A stretch of DNA of 27,523 bases from Tritrichomonas musculus (taxonomy: Eukaryota > Parabasalia > Tritrichomonadida > Tritrichomonadidae): positions 1 through 27,523 of the forward strand of contig JAPFFF010000291.1 in assembly GCA_039105265.1 (NCBI GenBank), given 5' to 3'. A model generated the notes under the pieces. The model was not told where the DNA came from and ran no database searches. It saw nothing but the letters and a program-made list of their open reading frames with translations. The translations under genes were made by a program, and so were the position numbers. Shown here in pieces: positions 12,111-21,000 of the stretch (its first letter is position 1; every line of letters starts with the position of its first letter).

Positions 12111-13620
12111 ATGATTCAACTGCAGTTCTCGTTGCATCTGATGATTCAACTGTAGTTCTCGTTGCATCTGATGATTCAACTGCAGTTGTCGTTGAATCTG
12201 ATGATTCAACTGCAGTTCTCGTTGCATCTGATGATTCAACTGCAGTTCTCGTTGCATCTGATGATTCAACTGCAGTTCTCGTTGCATCTGATGATTCAAC
12301 TGCAGTTGTCGTTGCATCTGATGATTCAACTGCAGTTCTCGTTGAATCTGATGATTCAACTGCAGTTCTCGTTGCATCTGATGATTCAACTGCAGTTCTC
12401 GTTGCATCTGATGATTCAACTGCAGTTCTCGTTGCATCTGATGATTCAACTGCAGTTCTCGTTGAATCTGATGATTCAACTGCAGTTCTCGTTGCATCTG
12501 ATGATTCAACTGCAGTTCTCGTTGCATCTGATGATTCAACTGCAGTTCTCGTTGCATCTGATGATTCAACTGCAGTTCTCGTTGAATCTGATGATTCAAC
12601 TGCAGTTCTTGTTTCATCTGATGATTCAACTGCAGTTCTCGTTGCATCTGATGATTCAACTGCAGTTCTCGTTGAATCTGATGATTCAACTGCAGTTCTC
12701 GTTGAATCTGATGATTCAACTGCAGTTCTCGTTGCATCTGATGATTCAACTGCAGTTCTCGTTGCATCTGATGATTCAACTGCAGTTCTCGTTGAATCTG
12801 ATGATTCAACTGCAGTTGTCGTTGCATCTGATGATTCAACTGCAGTTCTCGTTGCATCTGATGATTCAACTGCAGTTCTCGTTGAATCTGATGATTCAAC
12901 TGCAGTTGTCGTTGCATCTGATGATTCAACTGCAGTTCTTGTTTCATCTTATTATTAAACTTCAGTTCTCGTTGAATCTTATGATTAAACTGCAGTTCTC
13001 GTTGCATCTGATGATTCAACTGCAGTTCTCGTTGCATCTGATGATTCAACTGCAGTTCTCGTTGCATCTGATGATTCAACTGCAGTTCTCGTTGAATCTG
13101 ATGATTCAACTGCAGTTGTCGTTGCATCTGATGATTCAACTGCAGTTCTCGTTGAATCTGATGATTCAACTGCAGTTCTTGTTTCATCTTATTATTAAAC
13201 TGCAGTTCTCGTTGAATCTTATGATTAAACTGCAGTTCTTTTTGAATCTTATTATTAAACTACAGTTCTCGTTGCATCTGATGATTCAACTGCAGTTCTC
13301 GTTGCATCTGATGATTCAACTGCAGTTCTCGTTGCATCTGATGATTCAACTGCAGTTCTCGTTGCATCTGATGATTCAACTGCAGTTCTCGTTGAATCTG
13401 ATGATTCAACTGCAGTTGTCGTTGCATCTGATGATTCAACTGCAGTTCTCGTTGAATCTGATGATTCAACTGCAGTTCTCGCTGCATCTGATGATTCAAC
13501 TGCAGTTGTCGTTGAATCTGATGATTCAACTGCAGTTCTCGTTGCATCTGATGGTTCAACTGCAGTTCTCGTTGAATCTGATGATTCAACTGCAGTTCTC
13601 GTTGCATCTGATGATTCAAC
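12111..13620. repeat. Mixed canonical segment with K-unit cluster
   Basis: This segment follows the shortened copy and does not follow the 5,760-bp pattern. It contains an isolated ttcttgtttcatctg unit at 12601. K-type units lie at 12931-12990 (K2, then a ttcag unit with gaatcttatgattaaac) and at 13171-13260 (K2, a related unit, and a unit with ttctttttgaa), followed by a tacag unit at 13261. A gctgcat unit lies at 13471. Most of it recurs at 24136-25545 with offset 11,925. From 13651 rightwards the array changes to diverged units. Confidence 0.85.
12931..13290. repeat. Cluster of K-type units with linked tacag unit
   Basis: Units at 12931, 12961, 13171, 13201 and 13231 carry ttattattaaac or ttatgattaaac in place of tgatgattcaac. 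The unit directly after the last one begins tacag (13261). The same K2-tacag pairing occurs at 16148/16178, 17498/17528 and 17768/17798, and the copy of this cluster has it at 25156/25186. The ttcag unit after K2 at 12961 recurs at 17708 and 24886. These shared pairs show that multi-unit blocks, not single units, have moved between segments. Confidence 0.85.
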
Positions 13621-14256
13621 TGCAGTTGTAGTTTAATCTGATGGTTCAAATTGCAGTTGTAGTTTAATCTGATGGTTCAATTGCAGTTGTAGTTTAATCT
13701 AATGGTTCAAATTGCAGTTGCAGCTGAATCTAATGGTTCAATTGAAGTTGTAGTTTAATCTGATGGTTCAAATTGCAGTTGTAGTTTAATCTGATGGTTC
13801 AAATTGCAGTTGCAGCTGAATCTGATGGTTCAATTGCAGTTGTAGTTTAATCTGATGGTTCAATTGCAGTTGTAGTTTAATCTGATGGTTCAATTGCAGT
13901 TGTAGTTTAATCTGATGGTTCAATTGCAGTTGTAGTTTAATCTAATGGTTCAATTTCAGTTGTAGCTTAATCTAATGGTTCAAATTGCAGTTGCAGCTGA
14001 ATCTAATGGTTCAATTGAAGTTGTAGTTTAATCTGATGGTTCAATTGCAGTGGTAGTTTAATCTGATGGTTCAATTGCAGTTGTAGTTTAATCTGATAGT
14101 TCAATTGCAGTTGTAGTTTAATCTGATGGTTCAATTGCAGTTGTAGTTTAATCTAATGGTTCAATTTCAGTTGTAGCTTAATCTAATGGTTCAAATTGCA
14201 GTTGCAGCTGAATCTAATGGTTCAATTGCAGTTGCAGCTGAATCTGATGGTTCAAC
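13621..14256. repeat. Island of diverged 30/31-bp units
   Basis: From 13621 units switch abruptly to tgcagttgta-gtttaatctg-atggttcaa(a)t forms of 30 or 31 bp, with side variants such as gcagctgaatct and gtagcttaatct. Twenty-one units contain six extra bases in total, so the 30-bp phase advances by 6. The CG dinucleotide of the canonical unit is absent. An internal sub-repeat of about 211 bp (seven units) can be seen by comparing sequence from 13931 with sequence from 14142. The first 635 bp are duplicated at 25546-26180, with at least one base difference (G at 13793, A at 25718). Inference: these are older array-edge units carried into the middle by duplication. Confidence 0.92.
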
Positions 14257-15067
14257 TGCAGTTCTCGTTGAATCTGATGATTCAACTGCAGTTCTCGTTT
14301 AATCTGATGATTCAACTGCAGTTCTCGTTTAATCTGATGATTCAACTGCAGTTGTCGTTTAATCTGATGGTTCAACTGCAGTTCTCGTTGAATCTGATGA
14401 TTCAACTGCAGTTCTCGTTTAATCTGATGGTTCAACTGCAGTTCTCGTTTAATCTGATGGTTCAACTGCAGTTCTCGTTTAATCTGATGATTCAACTGCA
14501 GTTCTCGTTTAATCTGATGATTCAACTGCAGTTGTCGTTTAATCTGATGGTTCAACTGCAGTTCTCGTTGAATCTGATGATTCAACTGCAGTTGTCGTTG
14601 CATCTGATGATTCAACTGCAGTTGCTCGTTGAATCTGATGATTCAACTGCAGTTGTCGTTGAATCTGATGATTCAACTGCAGTTCTCGTTTAATCTGATG
14701 ATTCAACTGCAGTTCTCGTTTAATCTGATGATTCAACTGCAGTTCTCGTTAAATCTGATGATTCAACTGCAGTTCTCGTTGCATCTGATGATTCAACTGC
14801 AGTTCAGTTGCATCTAATGATTCAAACTGCAGTTGTCGTTGAATCTGATGATTCAACTGCAGTTGTCGTTTAATCTGATGATTCAACTGCAGTTGTCGTT
14901 TAATCTGATGATTCAACTGCAGTTGTCGTTTAATCTGATGATTCAACTGCAGTTCTCGTTGAATCTGATGATTCAACTGCAGTTCTCGTTGAATCTGATG
15001 ATTCAACTGCAGTTGTCGTTTAATCTGATGATTCAAATTGCAGTTCTAGTTGCATCTAATATTCAAC
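14257..15067. repeat. Hybrid-unit block with register slips
   Basis: Many units combine the canonical left part (ttctcg or ttgtcg) with the diverged 14T change (gtttaatctg), with or without 24G. They look like products of exchange between the canonical and diverged families. Register changes occur at 14617 (a 31-bp unit with ttgctc), at 14798 (an odd unit with ttcagttgcatctaatg), and at 15008 and 15039 (a 31-bp then a 29-bp unit). After this block the phase settles at 8 modulo 30. A short order repeat is visible: units at 14287-14376 match those at 14467-14556. Confidence 0.85.
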
Positions 15068-15787
15068 TGCAGTTCTCGTTGCATCTGATGATTCAACTGC
15101 AGTTCTCGTTGAATCTGATGATTCAACTGCAGTTCTCGTTGAATCTGATGATTCAACTGCAGTTGTCGTTTAATCTGATGATTCAACTGCAGTTCTCGTT
15201 GAATCTGATGATTCAACTGCAGTTCTCGTTGAATCTGATGATTCAACTGCAGTTCTCGTTGCATCTGATGATTCAACTGCAGTTCTCGTTGAATCTGATG
15301 GTTCAACTGCAGTTCTCGTTGAATCTGATGATTCAACTGCAGTTCTCGTTGAATCTGATGATTCAACTGCAGTTCTCGTTGAATCTGATGATTCAACTGC
15401 AGTTCTCGTTGAATCTGATGATTCAACTGCAGTTCTCGTTGAATCTGATGATTCAACTGCAGTTGTCGTTGCATCTGATGATTCAACTGCAGTTCTTGTT
15501 GCATCTTGATATTAAATTGCAGTTCTCGTTGCATCTGATGATTCAACTGCAGTTCTCGTTGAATCTGATGATTCAACTGCAGTTCTCGTTGAATCTGATG
15601 ATTCAACTGCAGTTGTCGTTTAATCTGATGATTCAACTGCAGTTCTCGTTGAATCTGATGATTCAACTGCAGTTCTCGTTGAATCTGATGATTCAACTGC
15701 AGTTCTCGTTGCATCTGATGATTCAACTGCAGTTCTCGTTGAATCTGATGGTTCAACTGCAGTTCTCGTTGAATCTGATGATTCAAC
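15068..15787. repeat. Local 450-bp (15-unit) duplication
   Basis: The unit order C, N, N, 8G+14T, N, N, C, N', N at 15068-15337 is repeated at 15518-15787. The 8G+14T unit (ttgtcgtttaat) at 15158 and 15608 is a rare landmark in this block, which makes coincidence unlikely. The copies part at 15338 (N) against 15788 (t-unit with 15C). Confidence 0.8.
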
Positions 15788-18067
15788 TGTAGTTCTCGTT
15801 GCATCTGATGATTCAACTGCAGTTCTCGTTGAATCTGATGGTTCAACTGCAGTTCTCGTTGAATCTGATGATTCAACTGTAGTTCTCGTTGAATCTGATG
15901 ATTCAACTGCAGTTCTCGTTGCATCTGATGATTCAACTGCAGTTCTTGTTTCATCTGATGATTCAACTGCAGTTCTCGTTGCATCTGATGATTCAACTGC
16001 AGTTCTCGTTGCATCTGATGATTCAACTGCAGTTCTCGTTGCATCTGATGATTCAACTGCAGTTCTCGTTGCATCTGATGATTCAACTGCAGTTCTCGTT
16101 GAATCTGATGATTCAACTGCAGTTCTCGTTGAATCTGATGATTCAACTGCAGTTCTTGTTTCATCTTATTATTAAACTACAGTTCTCGTTGCATCTGATG
16201 ATTCAACTGCAGTTCTTGTTTCATCTTATTATTAAACTGCAGTTCTCGCTGCATCTGATGATTCAACTGCAGTTCTCGTTGCATCTGATGATTCAACTGC
16301 AGTTCTCGTTGAATCTGATGATTCAACTGCAGTTCTTGTTGCATCTTATTATTAAACTGCAGTTCTCGTTGCATCTGATGATTCAACTGCAGTTCTCGTT
16401 GCATCTGATGATTCAACTGCAGTTCTCGTTGAATCTGATGGTTCAACTGCAGTTCTCGTTGAATCTGATGATTCAACTGCAGTTCTCGTTGAATCTGATG
16501 ATTCAACTGCAGTTCTCGTTGAATCTGATGATTCAACTGCAGTTCTCGTTGCATCTGATGATTCAACTGCAGTTCTCGTTGAATCTGATGGTTCAACTGC
16601 AGTTCTCGTTGAATCTGATGATTCAACTGCAGTTCTCGTTGCATCTGATGATTCAACTGCAGTTCTCGTTGAATCTGATGATTCAACTGCAGTTCTCGTT
16701 GAATCTGATGGTTCAACTGCAGTTCTCGTTGAATCTGATGATTCAACTGTAGTTCTCGTTGCATCTGATGATTCAACTGCAGTTCTCGTTGCATCTGATG
16801 ATTCAACTGCAGTTCTCGTTGAATCTGATGATTCAACTGCAGTTCTCGTTGAATCTGATGGTTCAACTGCAGTTGTCGTTGCATCTGATGATTCAACTGC
16901 AGTTCTCGTTGCATCTGATGATTCAACTGCAGTTCTCGTTGAATCTGATGATTCAACTGCAGTTCTCGTTGAATCTGATGGTTCAACTGCAGTTCTCGTT
17001 GAATCTGATGATTCAACTGTAGTTCTCGTTGCATCTGATGATTCAACTGAAGTTCTCGTTGCATCTGATGATTCAACTGCAGTTCTCGTTGAATCTGATG
17101 ATTAAACTGCAGTTCTCGTTGAATCTGATGATTCAACTGCAGTTCTCGTTGCATCTGATGATTCAACTGCAGTTCTCGTTGCATCTGATGATTCAACTGC
17201 AGTTCTCGTTGCATCTGATGATTCAACTGCAGTTCTTGTTTCATCTTATTATTAAACTGCAGTTCTCGTTGCATCTGATGATTCAACTGCAGTTCTCGTT
17301 GCATCTGATGATTCAACTGCAGTTCTCGTTGCATCTGATGATTCAACTGCAGTTCTCGTTGCATCTGATGATTCAACTGCAGTTGTCGTTGCATCTGATG
17401 ATTCAACTGCAGTTGTCGTTGCATCTGATGATTCAACTGCAGTTCTCGTTGAATCTGATGATTCAACTGCAGTTCTCGTTGAATCTGATGATTCAACTGC
17501 AGTTCTTGTTTCATCTTATTATTAAACTACAGTTCTCGTTGCATCTGATGATTCAACTGCAGTTCTTGTTTCATCTTATTATTAAACTGCAGTTCTCGTT
17601 GCATCTGATGATTCAACTGCAGTTCTCGTTGCATCTGATGATTCAACTGCAGTTCTCGTTGCATCTGATGATTCAACTGCAGTTCTTGTTTCATCTTATT
17701 ATTAAACTTCAGTTCTCGTTGAATCTTATGATTAAACTGCAGTTCTCGTTGCATCTGATGATTCAACTGCAGTTCTTGTTTCATCTTATTATTAAACTAC
17801 AGTTCTCGTTGCATCTGATGATTCAACTGCAGTTCTCGTTGCATCTGATGATTCAACTGCAGTTCTCGTTGAATCTGATGGTTCAACTGCAGTTCTCGTT
17901 GAATCTGATGATTCAACTGCAGTTCTCGTTGAATCTGATGATTCAACTGCAGTTCTCGTTGAATCTGATGGTTCAACTGCAGTTCTCGTTGAATCTGATG
18001 ATTCAACTGTAGTTCTCGTTGCATCTGATGATTCAACTGCAGTTCTCGTTGCATCTGATGATTCAAC
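15068..18067. repeat. Middle canonical block rich in K units
   Basis: One hundred canonical units in exact 30-bp register. K-type units occur at 15488 (gatattaaattgcag variant), 16148, 16208, 16328, 17228, 17498, 17558, 17678, 17708 and 17768, denser than in copies A-C. N' units (24G) are also frequent, and single t-units lie at 15788, 15878, 16748, 17018 and 18008. A 270-bp order repeat links 15068-15337 to 15518-15787 (offset 450 bp). The block does not follow the 5,760-bp pattern and has no counterpart to the right within the window. Confidence 0.85.
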
Positions 18068-21000
18068 TGCAGTTCTCGTTGAATCTGATGATTCAACTGC
18101 AGTTCTCGTTGAATCTGATGATTCAACTGCAGTTCTCGTTGCATCTGATGATTCAACTGCAGTTCTCGTTGCATCTGATGATTCAACTGCAGTTCTTGTT
18201 TCATCTTATTATTAAACTGCAGTTCTCGTTGCATCTGATGATTCAACTGCAGTTCTCGTTGCATCTGATGATTCAACTGCAGTTCTCGTTGCATCTGATG
18301 ATTCAACTGCAGTTCTCGTTGCATCTGATGATTCAACTGCAGTTCTCGTTGCATCTGATGATTCAACTGCAGTTGTCGTTGCATCTGATGATTCAACTGC
18401 AGTTCTCGTTGAATCTGATGATTCAACTGCAGTTCTCGTTGCATCTGATGATTCAACTGCAGTTCTCGTTGCATCTGATGATTCAACTGCAGTTCTCGTT
18501 GCATCTGATGATTCAACTGCAGTTCTCGTTGCATCTGATGATTCAACTGCAGTTCTCGTTGCATCTGATGATTCAACTGCAGTTGTCGTTGCATCTGATG
18601 ATTCAACTGCAGTTGTCGTTGCATCTGATGATTCAACTGCAGTTGTCGTTGCATCTGATGATTCAACTGCAGTTCTCGTTGAATCTGATGATTCAACTGC
18701 AGTTCTCGTTGCATCTGATGATTCAACTGCAGTTCTCGTTGAATCTGATGATTCAACTGCAGTTCTCGTTGCATCTGATGATTCAACTGCAGTTCTCGTT
18801 GAATCTGATGATTCAACTGCAGTTCTCGTTGCATCTGATGATTCAACTGCAGTTCTCGTTGCATCTGATGATTCAACTGCAGTTCTCGTTGAATCTGATG
18901 ATTCAACTGTAGTTCTCGTTGAATCTGATGATTCAACTGCAGTTCTCGTTGAATCTGATGATTCAACTGCAGTTCTCGTTGAATCTGATGATTCAACTGT
19001 AGTTCTCGTTGAATCTGATGATTCAACTGCAGTTCTCGTTGAATCTGATGGTTCAACTGCAGTTCTCGTTGAATCTGATGATTCAACTGTAGTTCTAGTT
19101 GCATCTGATGATTCAACTGCAGTTCTCGTTGCATCTGATGATTCAACTGCAGTTCTCGTTGCATCTGATGATTCAACTGCAGTTCTCGTTGCATCTGATG
19201 ATTCAACTGCAGTTGTCGTTGCATCTGATGATTCAACTGCAGTTCTCGTTGAATCTGATGATTCAACTGCAGTTCTCGTTGCATCTGATGATTCAACTGC
19301 AGTTCTCGTTGCATCTGATGATTCAACTGCAGTTCTCGTTGCATCTGATGATTCAACTGCAGTTCTCGTTGCATCTGATGATTCAACTGCAGTTCTCGTT
19401 GCATCTGATGATTCAACTGCAGTTCTCGTTGCATCTGATGATTCAACTGCAGTTCTCGTTGCATCTGATGATTCAACTGCAGTTGTCGTTGCATCTGATG
19501 ATTCAACTGCAGTTCTCGTTGAATCTGATGATTCAACTGCAGTTCTCGTTGCATCTGATGATTCAACTGCAGTTCTCGTTGAATCTGATGATTCAACTGC
19601 AGTTCTCGTTGAATCTGATGATTCAACTGCAGTTCTCGTTGAATCTGATGATTCAACTGCAGTTGTCGTTGTATCTGATGATTCAACTGCAGTTCTTGTT
19701 GCATCTTAATATTAAACGGCAGTTCTCGTTGCATTTGATGATTCAACTGCAGTTCTCGTTGAATCTGATGATTCAACTGCAGTTCTCGTTGAATCTGATG
19801 ATTCAACTGCAGTTCTCGTTGAATCTGATGGTTCAACTGCAGTTCTCGTTGAATCTGATGATTCAACTGTAGTTCTCGTTGCATCTGATGATTCAACTGC
19901 AGTTCTCGTTGCATCTGATGATTCAACTGCAGTTCTCGTTGAATCTGATGATTCAACTGTAGTTCTCGTTGAATCTGATGATTCAACTGCAGTTCTCGTT
20001 GAATCTGATGGTTCAACTGCAGTTCTCGTTGAATCTGATGATTCAACTGCAGTTCTCGTTGAATCTGATGATTCAACTGCAGTTCTCGTTGAATCTGATG
20101 ATTCAACTGTAGTTCTCGTTGAATCTGATGATTCAACTGCAGTTCTCGTTGAATCTGATGGTTCAACTGCAGTTCTCGTTGAATCTGATGATTCAACTGT
20201 AGTTCTCGTTGAATCTGATGATTCAACTGCAGTTCTCGTTGAATCTGATGATTCAACTGTAGTTCTCGTTGAATCTGATGATTCAACTGCAGTTCTCGTT
20301 GAATCTGATGGTTCAACTGCAGTTCTCGTTGAATCTGATGATTCAACTGTAGTTCTCGTTGAATCTGATGATTCAACTGCAGTTCTCGTTGAATCTGATG
20401 ATTCAACTGTAGTTCTCGTTGAATCTGATGATTCAACTGCAGTTCTCGTTGAATCTGATGATTCAACTGCAGTTCTCGTTGCATCTGATGATTCAACTGC
20501 AGTTCTCGTTGAATCTGATGATTCAACTGCAGTTCTCGTTGAATCTGATGATTCAACTGCAGTTCTCGTTGAATCTGATGATTCAACTGCAGTTGTCGTT
20601 GCATCTGATGATTCAACTGCAGTTCTTGTTGCATCTTAATATTAAACGGCAGTTCTCGTTGCATTTGATGATTCAACTGCAGTTCTCGTTGAATCTGATG
20701 ATTCAACTGCAGTTCTCGTTGAATCTGATGATTCAACTGCAGTTGTCGTTGCATCTGATGATTCAACTGCAGTTCTCGTTGAATCTGATGATTCAACTGC
20801 AGTTCTCGTTGCATCTGATGATTCAACTGCAGTTCTCGTTGCATCTGATGATTCAACTGCAGTTCTCGTTGAATCTGATGATTCAACTGTAGTTCTCGTT
20901 GAATCTGATGATTCAACTGCAGTTCTCGTTGAATCTGATGATTCAACTGCAGTTCTCGTTGAATCTGATGATTCAACTGTAGTTCTCGTTGAATCTGATG

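Larger units (their letters stand above)
3..13187 (-). other. Very long open frame across the left array, decapeptide ELQLNHQ(I/M)QR; probably not a gene
   Basis: Reading the minus strand from the ATG at 13187 leftwards, I find no stop codon to the window edge, about 4,395 codons. The product would be a monotonous decapeptide ELQLNHQ(I/M)QR, interrupted by K-unit versions such as QFNNKMKQEL and PFNIKMQQEL. The unit length is a multiple of three, so any unit without a stop in one frame stays open, which is the simplest explanation. In favour of a second look, the 3T and 24G variants are silent here (CTG/CTA Leu, AAT/AAC Asn), 15A/C gives Ile/Met and 8C/G gives Glu/Gln. No signal peptide, domain or unique N-terminus is visible. 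The upstream side contains TAG stops at tacag units (13261) and frame-shifting diverged units. Confidence is for the open frame existing, not for coding. Confidence 0.6.
1..13620. repeat. Left canonical array, 454 units in exact 30-bp register
   Basis: Unit starts fall at 1 + 30n without a single insertion or deletion over 13.6 kb, ending exactly where the diverged 31-bp units begin at 13621. Unit classes N (15A) and C (15C) dominate. G units (8G) occur singly or in runs of up to three, and t-units (3T) cluster in a few domains. K units with several clustered changes act as sparse landmarks. The window opens on a K1 unit, so the array almost certainly continues further left. Confidence 0.95.

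Noticed and set aside
1-13620. CTGATGA in each unit as C/D-box snoRNA motifs (UGAUGA and CUGA)
   Set aside because: The two motifs overlap in the same seven bases instead of being separated by a guide region, and there is no flanking terminal stem of snoRNA type.
9-13631. Series of plus-strand open frames with the repeat LQFSLNLMIQ (157 to 557 codons)
   Set aside because: They are pieces of one 3n-periodic frame, cut wherever a t-unit (tgtag) supplies TAG. Each starts at a repeat-internal ATG and the three large copies give identical pieces. There is no sign of a gene start or end.
13621-14256. GGTTCAA in diverged units as a tRNA T-loop or RNA polymerase III B box
   Set aside because: The match covers only the GGTTC-A core and the conserved CC at the end is missing. 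There is no A box, cloverleaf or acceptor stem in a 30-bp unit.
14617-14647. ttgctc 31-bp unit as the start of a different gene segment
   Set aside because: It is a single extra base in an otherwise normal unit. The apparent protein change after it is only a shift between two periodic frames.
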